Shown here: piece after piece, positions 33,363 through 41,378 of the stretch
Position numbering within the stretch: the first letter of the stretch is position 1
Layout of the letters: each line of letters starts with the position of its first letter
Source of the DNA: Phycisphaerales bacterium
GTDB taxonomy: Bacteria > Planctomycetota > Phycisphaerae > Phycisphaerales > UBA1924
Assembly (NCBI GenBank): GCA_016741915.1
Contig: JACVCS010000028.1
Span: forward strand, 1-41,378
Length of the DNA stretch: 41,378 nt
Direction: 5' to 3'
Notes under the pieces: model-generated
Databases searched by the model: none
Seen by the model: only the letters and a program-made list of their open reading frames with translations
Told to the model about the DNA's origin: nothing
Made by a program: the position numbers and the translations under genes

Positions 33363-34358
33363 ATGCCTGTTTCGAGCCGAAAGTTCATCCGCGAGTACCA
33401 GCCCTCCGACTATGTCGAGGGCGTCTTCTGCATCTCCAACGCGCAGCTCGGGCGCACGAAGAACGACAAGCCGTACCTCAAGTGCCTGCTCAAGGACAAG
33501 ACCGGCGAGCTGGCCGCCCGGATGTGGTCGATCGATCCGGAGTACTTCCGTTCGCTGCCGACGGAAGGGTTCGTCTACGTTGAGGGCGAGGCCCAGGCGT
33601 ATCAGGGTGATATGCAGATCATCGTCCGCGTGATCGAGCCGCACACGCCGAGCGCCGACGAGATGCGCGAGCTTCTGCCCGTCGCGCCGCGTTCGGTCGA
33701 TGAGATGTTCGCGGAACTGACCGCCCTGCTCGACACGCTCCAGCACCCGGGCATGAAGGCCCTTGCGAAGGTCTATCTCGACGATGAGCCGCTGATGGCC
33801 GCCTTCAAGATCTGCCCCGCCGCGAAGCAGATGCACCACGCTTATCTCGGCGGCCTGCTCGAACACACGCTGCAACTGGTCAAGCTCGCCAACGTCGTCT
33901 GCCCGCTCTACCCGAAGATCAACCGCGACGTGGTGATGATGGGCCTCTTCCTGCACGACCTGGGCAAAACGCGCGAGATCGTCTACGACCGCGCCTTCGG
34001 CTACACGGACCGAGGCGAGCTCATCGGGCACATCGTCGACGGTGCCATCATGCTTCACGACCGCGCCCAGATGGTCATGCGTTCCACGGGCCAGCGTCTT
34101 CCCCGTCACAGCGTCATGGTGCTGCAGCACATCATCCTCAGCCACCACGGACAGCCCGAGTTCGGCGCCGCGAAGTTCCCCTCGACCCCCGAGGCGATCC
34201 TTGTCAGCCTGCTGGACAACCTCGACGCGCGGTGCTTCATCGCCCTAGCCGCTGCAAGGCCCGACCGCGAGTTCAACGCCGATCTCGGCGGCAACTTCAC
34301 CGAGAAGCAGTGGGCCCTGGAGACCAAGCTCTTCCGCCCCGATCCGCTGAGCGAGTAA
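33363..34358 (+). CDS. YhaM-like OB-fold/HD-domain 3'-5' exoribonuclease
   Basis: The 331-residue protein joins an N-terminal OB-fold (YLKCLLKDKTGELAARMWSID, then FVYVEGEAQAYQGDMQIIVRVI) to a metal-dependent HD phosphohydrolase domain. The HD ligands are visible in HHAYLGGLLEHTLQL, the FLHDLGKTREI motif, GHIVDGA and LSHHGQPEFGA. This is the architecture of Bacillus YhaM, a 3'-5' exoribonuclease that also acts on DNA. GGAG lies 5 nt before the ATG at 33363, which I prefer to an upstream in-frame start. The UvrD-type helicase gene begins 43 nt after its stop, so the two are probably cotranscribed. Confidence 0.88.
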   Translation: MPVSSRKFIREYQPSDYVEGVFCISNAQLGRTKNDKPYLKCLLKDKTGELAARMWSIDPEYFRSLPTEGFVYVEGEAQAYQGDMQIIVRVIEPHTPSADEMRELLPVAPRSVDEMFAELTALLDTLQHPGMKALAKVYLDDEPLMAAFKICPAAKQMHHAYLGGLLEHTLQLVKLANVVCPLYPKINRDVVMMGLFLHDLGKTREIVYDRAFGYTDRGELIGHIVDGAIMLHDRAQMVMRSTGQRLPRHSVMVLQHIILSHHGQPEFGAAKFPSTPEAILVSLLDNLDARCFIALAAARPDREFNADLGGNFTEKQWALETKLFRPDPLSE

Positions 34359-34401
34359 ACGCGAGACGTCCGCGGAAGATCACCGCACGCAAAGTGAAGC
34401 C

Positions 34402-37400
34402 ATGGGGAGTGACGCCGTGCACGATTTGCTGGGCAAGCTGAACGCGGCACAGAAGCAGGCGGTGCTGCACGACGCACGCGACGGAGGCGCGTTGATCGTC
34501 CTCGCGGGCCCGGGGACGGGCAAGACGCGCGTGATCATCAACCGCATCGCGCACCAGATCATCGAACGAAGCGTCAAGCCCGAATCGATCCTCGCGGTGA
34601 CCTTCACCGTGAAGGCCACGCAGGAGATGCAGAACCGTCTGGGCGAAGAACTGCACAAGGCCATGCCCAACGGCCGCGGCGCCGCCGTCGCCTCGGCGGT
34701 GAACGTGCACACGTTCCACGGCCTCGGCATGGTGATGCTCCGCCGATTCAGCGATCTGCTTGGGCTGCCGCCGCGGATCGACCTGATCGACTCCGTGCAG
34801 CACCGCCGCCTGCTGATGGAGATCATCCGCGAGAAGAAGCTCTTCAAGGACTCGAGCGCTCGGGGCATCGAGACCACCGCGAAGTACTGCGCCGACCTCT
34901 TCGATCATCTTTCCAACCACGCCGTCGAGCCCGCCGCCGCGGTGATCGAAGCGGAACGTTGGCAGCAACGCGTCGAAGCCGACACGCAACTCAAACCCGC
35001 GGAGCGTGACGGGCAGCGGGCGAAGGCGCGCGACTTTGCCGACGCCGCGGCCCTTTACGACGAATCGCTCCGCCGCTGCATCGACCGCGGCACGCTGACC
35101 TACAGCGACCTGATCACGCTGCCGATCCGTCTGCTGCGCACGCACGCCAAGGCCGCCGCGATCGTGCGCAGCGAGTTGCGTCACTGCGTCGTGGACGAGT
35201 TCCAGGACATGAACCGCTCGCAGATCGAGCTGCTGAGCCTGCTGTTGCCGCCGAGCAAGACCACCGACGTCTGCGTGGTGGGCGACGACGACCAGTCGAT
35301 CTACGCCTTCCGCGGGGCTGATGACCGCGCCTTCGACACCTTCGCGAGCCGGTACCCCGCGCACACGAAAGTGCGTCTTGAAGAGAACTACCGATCGGGC
35401 AAGCGGATCATCGCGGTCAGCAACGCCGCCATCGCCCTGGCGGCTCATCGCTTCGACCCCAGCAAGACCGTTCGACAGTGCGAATCGCCCGCGGAGAAAC
35501 GTTCGGCGGAAGAGCTCGAAGGGCGGGTCGAAGCCGTCGCATTGAAGGCAGATACCAACGGCGGCGCCGTCATCGCCGCGACGATTCGCGCGGACCAGCG
35601 TTCAAGCCCGGCGCGCACGCTCAACGACTACGCGGTGGTGGCACGCTCGCACGCGCAGCTCTCGCGTGTCGCCGCGGCCTTGGAGCTCGAAGGGATCCCC
35701 ATCCGACGCCTGAAAGCCCCGGGCAAGCTCGACAACCCCGCGGTTCGGGTGATCCTCGCCTGGGTCTACGCGGTTCTTGACGAGCGCAACTGGAGCAACG
35801 TCATCAGCCTGCTCGTCAGTGCTCCGGTCTCGATTCCAGGCGAAGTCGCGCTGCGCCTGGTCCAGCTCTACGAGCGACTGCGCAGTCTGCACGAGATCGA
35901 CGCCGAGGCGCACCCGGACCCCGGCGCCTTCCTGCCGTGGGTCGCCCAGCAGCCCGAGGCACCCGCCGTTCTCGCGGTGATCTGCCAGGAGATCCAGACC
36001 CTTCGCGCCGAGTGTCTGACGCAGACCGCCAGCGAGATGATCCGGCGCATCGTCCACACCAGCGCGGTGGCGTCGTCGGAGATTCTCCCCGCGCGAGAGC
36101 GTGCCCGCCGCGTGAGCGCCATCGTCGGGTTGTTGCGGTTCGTCGCCGCGCGGCAAGAACGCCTCGACCCGCCCGGCGGATTGAGCGAGTTCATGCGCGA
36201 TTACGCCGGCGATATCGTCAAGAGCGACGAGGTCGCCGCCGATCCGGACGACGACGATGATGACGACCGTTCCGCCCCACGCGAGGTGGAAGGTGTGAAG
36301 AGCGACGAGACCGACGAAGAGGACGCCAGTGTGACGGGCACCGCGCCGAGTGCGGGCGGTGCCGTCACGCTCATGACCGTTCACACCGCGAAGGGTCTTG
36401 AGTTCGACACTGTCTTCGTGCCGGGGGTGTCGCCAACGAACAAGTGGCCCAACGGCCGAAAACCCGAGCCTACGCCCATCGAAGAGCCGCCGGGCTTCCT
36501 CGACTCGCGCACGCCCGAAGAGAAATCCCAGGCCCGCGCCGACGAAGAACGCCGGTTGTTCTACGTCGCCTGCACGCGTGCGAAGCGTCGTCTCGTCGTG
36601 CTGAGCAAGGCGAACAAGAACCGCTCCAAGGGCACCAACTACTTCGAAGAGCTCACGCTTGACGAACCGGCGAAGAACTCGGCGCGTCGCCTGACCGAAG
36701 ACGAAGCCCTCCGCGCCGCCTCGATGATCCCGGCCGACGAATGGAGCATCACCCGCGAGCGCGAGCAGACACGGCGCGAGGTTGTCGACCGCCTGAAGCA
36801 CGAGGCCCGGCGCGAGGCCGCCGACGCGCTCGACGCCATCGACGCGCCTAACCGCAGCGCCGAGGATCTGCGAACCGCGGCCGATCGCCTGACACAGGCC
36901 GCCGCCAAGATCGCCGCGCTGAACGACTTCTCTCTGGACAACATCCCGCAATGGGCAAGCGAGTATGCCAGCGTCGCCCCGCTGATCATCCGCGCCAGAG
37001 CGGCGCTGGCCTCGCCCGACGATCTGCTTCACGCCGGCCGCGCCGCGAGTGTCGGTGAACTCTTTTCAACCCCCGGTCTGGTACTTCAGCGTCCGACTCC
37101 GCCGCTGAAACTGAGCTATTCGAAGCTCGACGCTTACGACCGCTGCCCGATGTGCTATTTCCTGCGGTACGTGCTGGGCATGCCCGAGGACGAGACCAAC
37201 CGGACGATCCTGGGCACCGTTGCCCACGCCGCCCTCGAACGCTTCTATCGCCTCTGGACCGAGGCGGACAACGAAGGCCAACCCAAGCCCACGCTCGATC
37301 GCCTGATCGCCATCGCAAGGGCCGAGTTCCTCCGCAGCGTCCCGAAGGGCCACGCCCCCGACCGCGACGAACTCACGCAACTCGAAGCCCAACTCCGCAC

Positions 37401-37980
37401 GCTCTTCTCGCGTCTGCACGAGGAGAACGCCCACATCCTCGAGCTCGAACGCGCCGCGACGATCCCCTTCACCCTGGGCGGGCACGTGCACACCATCGAC
37501 GTGAAGATCGACCGCATCGACCGCGAAGACGCCGCCGACGGCTCCACCCGCTACCGCATCATCGACTACAAAACCGGGGCAAACTGGCAGTCGCTCAGCA
37601 AGCCCAAAGACGACAACCTCCAGCTCGGCCTCTACGCCAAAGCCCTCGACCAGCTCTTCCCCGAAGACCTCGGCCCCAACGGGCACGTCCAAGGCTCGGC
37701 CGAGTACTGGATCCTCCACGAAGGCCTCCGCGGCACCATCGACCTCTCCGCCATCAACCACACCAAGATCGACAAGGCCATCGCCAAAGTCATCCAGGGA
37801 ATCCTCGCTGGCAACTGGGCCCCCGATGACAGCGAACGCCACACGGGCCTCTGCAAACTCCTCCTCGACCGCGTGAAGCCCGAGCCCAAAGAGCCCGAAA
37901 CCGCGGCTACGCCCGAATCCGCCGAGCCCGAGACAAAGAAGCCCAAAGCGCCGCGTGCAAAGAAGTCCGAGAAGCCCTGA
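34402..37980 (+). CDS. UvrD/PcrA-type helicase fused to a RecB-family nuclease domain
   Basis: This 1192-residue SF1A helicase has Walker A AGPGTGKT, motif Ia FTVKATQEM, II VVDEFQDMNRSQ, III VGDDDQSIYAFRGAD, IV LEENYRS, V MTVHTAKGLEFDTVFVPG and VI LFYVACTRAKRRL. The C-terminal 300 residues form a PD-(D/E)xK nuclease: LSYSKLDAYDRCPMCYFLRY (about 895), GTVAHAALE, the catalytic IIDYKTG (about 1053) and QLGLYAKAL. One motor plus one nuclease resembles AdnA/AdnB or AddA, suggesting end resection or repair. An acidic DPDDDDDDD insert lies near 615, and the protein ends in a Glu/Pro/Lys tail. A GTG at 34417 has a better ribosome site (GGAG, 7 nt) than the ATG at 34402. Confidence 0.9.
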   Translation: MGSDAVHDLLGKLNAAQKQAVLHDARDGGALIVLAGPGTGKTRVIINRIAHQIIERSVKPESILAVTFTVKATQEMQNRLGEELHKAMPNGRGAAVASAVNVHTFHGLGMVMLRRFSDLLGLPPRIDLIDSVQHRRLLMEIIREKKLFKDSSARGIETTAKYCADLFDHLSNHAVEPAAAVIEAERWQQRVEADTQLKPAERDGQRAKARDFADAAALYDESLRRCIDRGTLTYSDLITLPIRLLRTHAKAAAIVRSELRHCVVDEFQDMNRSQIELLSLLLPPSKTTDVCVVGDDDQSIYAFRGADDRAFDTFASRYPAHTKVRLEENYRSGKRIIAVSNAAIALAAHRFDPSKTVRQCESPAEKRSAEELEGRVEAVALKADTNGGAVIAATIRADQRSSPARTLNDYAVVARSHAQLSRVAAALELEGIPIRRLKAPGKLDNPAVRVILAWVYAVLDERNWSNVISLLVSAPVSIPGEVALRLVQLYERLRSLHEIDAEAHPDPGAFLPWVAQQPEAPAVLAVICQEIQTLRAECLTQTASEMIRRIVHTSAVASSEILPARERARRVSAIVGLLRFVAARQERLDPPGGLSEFMRDYAGDIVKSDEVAADPDDDDDDDRSAPREVEGVKSDETDEEDASVTGTAPSAGGAVTLMTVHTAKGLEFDTVFVPGVSPTNKWPNGRKPEPTPIEEPPGFLDSRTPEEKSQARADEERRLFYVACTRAKRRLVVLSKANKNRSKGTNYFEELTLDEPAKNSARRLTEDEALRAASMIPADEWSITREREQTRREVVDRLKHEARREAADALDAIDAPNRSAEDLRTAADRLTQAAAKIAALNDFSLDNIPQWASEYASVAPLIIRARAALASPDDLLHAGRAASVGELFSTPGLVLQRPTPPLKLSYSKLDAYDRCPMCYFLRYVLGMPEDETNRTILGTVAHAALERFYRLWTEADNEGQPKPTLDRLIAIARAEFLRSVPKGHAPDRDELTQLEAQLRTLFSRLHEENAHILELERAATIPFTLGGHVHTIDVKIDRIDREDAADGSTRYRIIDYKTGANWQSLSKPKDDNLQLGLYAKALDQLFPEDLGPNGHVQGSAEYWILHEGLRGTIDLSAINHTKIDKAIAKVIQGILAGNWAPDDSERHTGLCKLLLDRVKPEPKEPETAATPESAEPETKKPKAPRAKKSEKP

Positions 37981-38194
37981 TCATCGGCCCCGGACATCCA
38001 TCGCCGCACCTGAATCAACCGTGAAAAAGACGAACATCCGCGCGATTCGTCCTTCCGCCGCAGATTCAAGACCCGGCAGTGGGGGGCATATCGGCGGCCT
38101 CCGCCTCCCGCTCGGCTTCAATCGCCCACCCTCACACCAGAAGACCCCCGCGGGGTGGAAATTGCCCCTCAGAGCGCCGATACTTCTCCTCGCC

Positions 38195-38266
38195 GCCACT
38201 TTAGCTCAGCGGTAGAGCGACGCTTTCGTAAAGCGTAGGTCCAGGGTTCAAATCCCTGAAGTGGCT
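38195..38266 (+). tRNA. tRNA-Thr (anticodon CGT)
   Basis: This is a 72-nt cloverleaf. The acceptor GCCACTT pairs perfectly with AAGTGGC. The anticodon loop TTCGTAA lies in an ACGCT/AGCGT stem, and the T arm is CAGGG-TTCAAAT-CCCTG. The discriminator is T; no CCA is encoded. Confidence 0.95.
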
Positions 38267-38268
38267 TT

Positions 38269-38310
38269 GACAGGTCCGCCGCGTCACCCCCTCCGCGTCC
38301 GCGGCCTGTC
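38269..38310 (+). terminator. hairpin directly after tRNA-Thr
   Basis: GACAGG and CCGCG (split by 4 nt) pair with the continuous CGCGGCCTGTC, giving 11 bp two nucleotides past the tRNA end. There is no T tract, so it could terminate or guide 3' processing. Confidence 0.35.
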
Positions 38311-38458
38311 CCCAGGGTCTATCACACCACACCCATCTCAGCCGCCGCGCAACCGTCCGTTCCGCGTCCGCGATCACGTTGTGGCTTTGCCGGTCCGGTC
38401 CGCGGGTCGCACGCCCCGCCGCTGATGCCCCCGCCGCGCCGCTACGCTCTTCCCGATC

Positions 38459-39589
38459 ATGCTCCGAATCGCTCTTCGCATGTTGCTGGGCGACCGCCCA
38501 AAGTACCTCGCCCTGGTGGTGGGGCTCTCCTTCGCCGTGCTGCTGATCAGCCAGCAGGGCGCGATCTTCCTGGGCCTGCTCGTCCGCGCCACCGGCCCGC
38601 TTCAAAACGTCAACCAGCCCGACCTCTGGGTCGGCGATCCCTTCGTCCGCTGGGTCAGTGAGACCCGCCCACTCGCGGACGCCGACCTCTTCCGCGTGCG
38701 TTCGGTTCCGGGCGTGGAATGGGCCGAGCCGTTCTTCAACGCCCGCGTCAACTGCGATCTCCCCTCGGGCAACCAGCGTTTCGTCAACCTCGTCGGCGTC
38801 GACCGCACCACCATGGTCGGCCAGCCCCCCGAGATCCTCGAAGGCCGCCTCGAAGACCTCAAGATCGACGGCGCCGTCTTCGTCGAAGAGTCCGCACGCT
38901 CCAAGCTCGAAAACGTCAAGATCGGCGACGAACTGAAACTCAACGACCGCCGGGCGGTGGTGGTCGGATACTGCCGGGCGAAATCGGGCTTCGACTCACC
39001 CGCGCTGCTCTACACGACCTTCGAACAGGCCGTCACGTTCGTCCCGCTGGGGCGCAACTCGATGACGTACATCCTCGTCCGCGTGAAGCCGGGCTTCGAT
39101 ATCAAGCAGGTTCAGCAGGCCATCTCATCGCTCCCCGATCTCGCCGCCTTCACACCCGACCAGATGCGCGACAAGACCGTCAGCTTCATCCTCAAAGAAA
39201 CCGGCATCGGCATCAACTTCGGCATCACCGTCCTCCTCGGCGCCATCGTCGGCCTCGCCGTCTCCTCCACCGTCTTCTACCAGTTCACCGTCGAGAACAG
39301 CCGCTATTACGCCGTGCTGAAGGCCATGGGCTGCTCGAACTTCACCCTCGCGCGCATGGTCCTGCTTCAGGCCGCGTGGGTCGGGCTCATCGGCTTCGGC
39401 GTCGGTGTGGGCCTCACCGGGTTTTTCTCCCTCGTCTCACGCAAGCCCGGCACCGAGCTCGCCGTCGTCTTCCCCTGGTGGCTGCTGCTGGGCTCCTTCG
39501 TCGCCACCGCCGTCTGCATCGCCATCGGCAGCATCCTCTCGCTCCGCTCCGTCCTGCGCATGGAACCCGCGATGGTCTTCAAGAGTTAA
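38459..39589 (+). CDS. DevC-like ABC transporter permease (FtsX/MacB superfamily)
   Basis: The 376-residue inner-membrane permease has the FtsX layout. TM1 is near residues 17-38 (YLALVVGLSFAVLLISQQGAIF). A periplasmic domain of about 210 residues follows (WVGDPFVRWV, VEWAEPFFNARVN, VGVDRTTMVGQPP). Three further helices cluster at the C-terminus, with YYAVLKAMGCSNFTL as the ATPase-coupling segment. This form matches DevC of DevBCA exporters (Anabaena glycolipid export). The matching fusion protein follows 27 nt downstream, but no DevA ATPase is in the window. The ATG at 38459 lacks an obvious ribosome site. Confidence 0.86.
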   Translation: MLRIALRMLLGDRPKYLALVVGLSFAVLLISQQGAIFLGLLVRATGPLQNVNQPDLWVGDPFVRWVSETRPLADADLFRVRSVPGVEWAEPFFNARVNCDLPSGNQRFVNLVGVDRTTMVGQPPEILEGRLEDLKIDGAVFVEESARSKLENVKIGDELKLNDRRAVVVGYCRAKSGFDSPALLYTTFEQAVTFVPLGRNSMTYILVRVKPGFDIKQVQQAISSLPDLAAFTPDQMRDKTVSFILKETGIGINFGITVLLGAIVGLAVSSTVFYQFTVENSRYYAVLKAMGCSNFTLARMVLLQAAWVGLIGFGVGVGLTGFFSLVSRKPGTELAVVFPWWLLLGSFVATAVCIAIGSILSLRSVLRMEPAMVFKS

Positions 39590-39616
39590 CCGCTCTGCGT
39601 TCTCCAGGTTCATCCC

Positions 39617-40699
39617 ATGATCAAGTACATCACCATCCTCATCGCCATCTCGGGCCTCTCGCTGGCGCTGTACGCCGTCTCCACCGAGGGCCAGCAGCAG
39701 CAGATCGTCCCGCCCCCCGCGGCTCCGCCCTCGATCAACCCCTTCGCGCAGGGCATCGCCGCCGCCGGCACCATCGAAGCCGCCTCGCGCAACATCACCG
39801 TCGCCGCCACCGAGTCGGGCGTGGTGACCGAGGTCTACAAAGCCGTGGGGCAGACCGTGCAAGCGGGCGAGCCGCTCTTCAAGCTCGACACCCGTGTGCT
39901 GGAGTCCGAACTGATGCGTGCCCGCGCCGCCGAGGGCGTGGCCCTCGCGCGCCTCGAAGCCCTCAAGGCCCAGCCGCGTGCCGAGGAACTGCCGCAATGG
40001 GAAGCCGCCGTTGCCCGCGCGAAGGCCCGTCTCTCCGACGCGGTGGACCTGCTCGCCGATACGCAGCGCGCCGCCAGCAACCAGGCCGTCAGCCCCAGCG
40101 AGACCGAGCGCCGCAAGTACGCGGTGCAGATCGCAACCGCGGAGCTCGATCAGGCCAAGGGCCAGCTCATGCTCGTGAAGGCCGGCGCGTGGGCCCCGGA
40201 CCTGAAAGTCGCGCAGTCGCAGCTCGACCAGGCCCGCGCCGAGATCGCCTCCATCCAGCTCCGCCTCGACCGACTGACCGTCCGCGCCCCGATCACCGGC
40301 ACCGTGCTGAAGCGCAACATCGAGCCCGGGCAATACGCCTCGTCCTCCGCCGCCGCCGCGAGCACGCAGGCCCCGTTCATGCTGGGCGATCTCTCGACCC
40401 TCCGCGTCCGCGCGCGCGTCGACGAAGAAGACGCCCCGCTCCTCATCGACAACGCCCGCGGCACCGCGCGAATCCGCGGCGTCGCCGGCGAGTCCCTCGA
40501 CCTCCAGTGGCTCTGGGTCGAACCCCTCGCCCAGCCCAAGGCCGAGCTCACCGGCTCCACCATCGAACGCGTCGACACCCGCGTAATCGAAGTCCTCTTC
40601 ACCATCAAAACCACCCCCAAGGCCCGCCTCTTCCCGGGTCAGGTCGTCGACGTCTTTATCGAATCCAACCGCGACCGGGGCGGATCGCCCAGGAACTAG
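39617..40699 (+). CDS. HlyD/DevB-family membrane fusion protein
   Basis: This periplasmic adaptor links the permease to an outer-membrane channel. One N-terminal membrane anchor (MIKYITILIAISGLSLALY) is followed by a lipoyl half (AAGTIEAASRNITVAATESGVVTEV...VGQTVQAGEPLFKLD). An Ala/Glu-rich coiled coil spans about residues 95-215, then the second lipoyl half (LTVRAPITGTVLKRNIEPGQ) and a beta domain ending FPGQVVDVFIES. With the DevC-like permease it should export a hydrophobic or glycolipid-type substrate; the substrate itself cannot be told. The ATPase is not adjacent on either side. Confidence 0.87.
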   Translation: MIKYITILIAISGLSLALYAVSTEGQQQQIVPPPAAPPSINPFAQGIAAAGTIEAASRNITVAATESGVVTEVYKAVGQTVQAGEPLFKLDTRVLESELMRARAAEGVALARLEALKAQPRAEELPQWEAAVARAKARLSDAVDLLADTQRAASNQAVSPSETERRKYAVQIATAELDQAKGQLMLVKAGAWAPDLKVAQSQLDQARAEIASIQLRLDRLTVRAPITGTVLKRNIEPGQYASSSAAAASTQAPFMLGDLSTLRVRARVDEEDAPLLIDNARGTARIRGVAGESLDLQWLWVEPLAQPKAELTGSTIERVDTRVIEVLFTIKTTPKARLFPGQVVDVFIESNRDRGGSPRN

Positions 40700-40714
40700 A
40701 TCAAAGGAACTGTC

Positions 40715-40912
40715 ACCACAGAGGCGCAGAGACACAGAGAAGCCTCAACGCATCAAGGCCCGTTGCTGAATAGCAGAAGAACGAACACGCCAGACCGAAT
40801 GACCTCGGACAAAGGTGAACGGTCCGATGTTCGCTCGGAGGCCCTGCCTTCGGTGACGTTGACGATCGCGCTCGCTCTTCTCGGCTTCTCCGCGTCTCTG
40901 CGCCTCAGCGGT
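40715..40912. repeat. 198-bp element with 30-bp imperfect inverted ends
   Basis: The left end (40715-40744, ACCACAGAGGCGCAGAGACA...) and the reverse complement of the right end (40883-40912) match at 26 of 30 positions. The interior of about 138 bp has no plausible gene. CAGAG-rich repeats of this kind are, as I recall, dispersed in many planctomycete genomes. It fills most of the 287-nt gap between the DevB-like gene and tRNA-Arg. It could be a non-autonomous mobile element or a bidirectional 3'-end structure. Confidence 0.6.
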
Positions 40913-40986
40913 GAAGGCCTTTGCCTTGCGGCGAATACCCCTTCCCGCTTGAATCCGCCCGAATCGCCCCGTAGCATCGCCCCAGC

Positions 40987-41060
40987 GTGCCCGTAGCTCA
41001 ACTGGATAGAGCGTCGGCCTCCGAAGCCGAAGGTTGCAGGTTCGACTCCCGCCGGGCATA
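40987..41060 (+). tRNA. tRNA-Arg (anticodon CCG)
   Basis: This is a 74-nt cloverleaf. The acceptor GTGCCCG pairs with CGGGCAT (G-U at position 1). The anticodon loop CTCCGAA lies in a TCGGC/GCCGA stem. The T stem GCAGG/CCCGC contains an A-C mismatch in its middle. The discriminator is A and CCA is not encoded. The two weak pairs are unusual but the fold and T loop (TTCGACT) are intact. Confidence 0.92.
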
Positions 41061-41065
41061 TTGAT

Positions 41066-41100
41066 GAAGTAGGCATCAGGCACTGGGCACTGGACATTGG
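41066..41100 (+). repeat. short dispersed repeat, copy 2
   Basis: GAAGTAGGCA, TCAGGCA and CTGGGCACTGG follow one another 5 nt after tRNA-Arg. The same modules appear at 26569-26598 on the other strand, also right after a gene end and in the same orientation relative to that gene. Confidence 0.7.
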
Positions 41101-41243
41101 TCTGAAACCAAAGCCGCTTACGTGCCGCCCTTCGTCACCGCTCAACTCCGTTTTCTCTCGGCCCGATCGCTCCTCGACTTTCGTCGAAGCCGCGGTTTCT
41201 CCAACAAACGCTCCACATGATGTCACAAACGCCCCGGCGCTCG

Positions 41244-41373
41244 GATCTTCGCGCCCGCGCGATCCATCAAACGGTCCATTTCATGGATCGCGCGGGCCGG
41301 TTGATCCAATCAGGGACCTGACGGATCCATCCGGCCCCCGCACAGATCCACACACAGCAAGGCCCGATCGATC
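41244..41373. other. GATC/GATCCA site cluster with 15-bp palindrome
   Basis: Eight GATC sites lie within 130 bp (41244, 41261, 41286, 41303, 41324, 41345, 41366, 41370), where well under one is expected at this base composition. Five sit in GATCCA or its complement. A perfect 15-bp inverted repeat, GCCCGCGCGATCCAT with its complement at 41253-41267 and 41283-41297, lies around a 15-nt spacer. AGATCCACA at 41344 matches 7 of 9 positions of the DnaA box. The gene-free stretch 41061-41378 contains this and repeat copy 2; no coding region is seen. Confidence 0.5.
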
Positions 41374-41378
41374 AAACC

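Noticed and set aside
38719..40773. 684-codon plus-strand frame across the DevC and DevB genes
   Set aside because: It is extremely Arg/Pro-rich with no motif, and two well-supported proteins occupy another frame.
1..41378. CRISPR arrays, prophage or insertion sequences
   Set aside because: No regularly spaced direct repeats, integrase, transposase or phage structural genes were found; the only mobile-like item is the small inverted-repeat element at 40715-40912.

Overview
The window reads as chromosomal DNA of a GC-rich member of the Planctomycetota, most likely of the Phycisphaerae/Phycisphaerales. The clearest pointer is a secreted protein at 27157-28257 whose C-terminus carries paired PADIADD...NGxNEGDYN units, the 'GC-type dockerin' tail I associate with Phycisphaerales. 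Other features agree: FG-GAP beta-propeller and Ala/Pro/Lys-rich exported proteins, a Kdo transferase (outer-membrane LPS), flagellar genes, and tRNA genes without an encoded CCA. Composition and coding style look even throughout, and I see no phage, insertion sequence or CRISPR array. These assignments are recall-based; no search was run.

Layout. 1-1790: phosphatidylserine synthesis and decarboxylation (psd, pssA). 1824-3056: a LURP-one-like protein and a hypothetical membrane protein in one minus-strand unit. 3077-5060: the rpsB-tsf translation operon (minus) with a bidirectional terminator and a structured leader. 5399-7067: cysteine dioxygenase convergent with a YeiH-type putative sulfate exporter, a plausible pair for cysteine sulfur disposal. 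7159-8637: DNA polymerase III delta'. 8666-12162: fliD-fliS (minus), with FliD enlarged by tandem repeats. 12525-19168: a membrane protein, a large exported protein, a trypsin-like protease without PDZ, and an eight-motif FG-GAP protein. 19409-21212: tRNA-Val, waaA, tRNA-Lys. 21396-26524: a SNF2-family ATPase translationally coupled to a SWIM zinc-finger protein. 26600-28257: a cupin and the dockerin-tailed protein.

28258-28966 has no convincing gene but holds two terminator-like hairpins and, at 28634-28916, a run of five hairpins enclosed by a 10-bp long-range helix. Its G-U pairs favour the plus strand. This is the best candidate in the window for something undescribed, a structured RNA just upstream of tRNA-Gln. 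29182-33121 holds glmU-like, prs, rplY/ctc and pth in the order familiar from Bacillus, followed by rpsF and a strong terminator. 33363-37980 encodes a YhaM-like OB/HD nuclease and a UvrD helicase fused to a RecB-type nuclease. After tRNA-Thr come a DevC-like permease and DevB-like fusion protein without their ATPase. The right end holds a 198-bp element with 30-bp inverted ends, tRNA-Arg, a short dispersed repeat whose other copy abuts the cupin gene, and a terminal cluster of GATC/GATCCA sites around a 15-bp palindrome.
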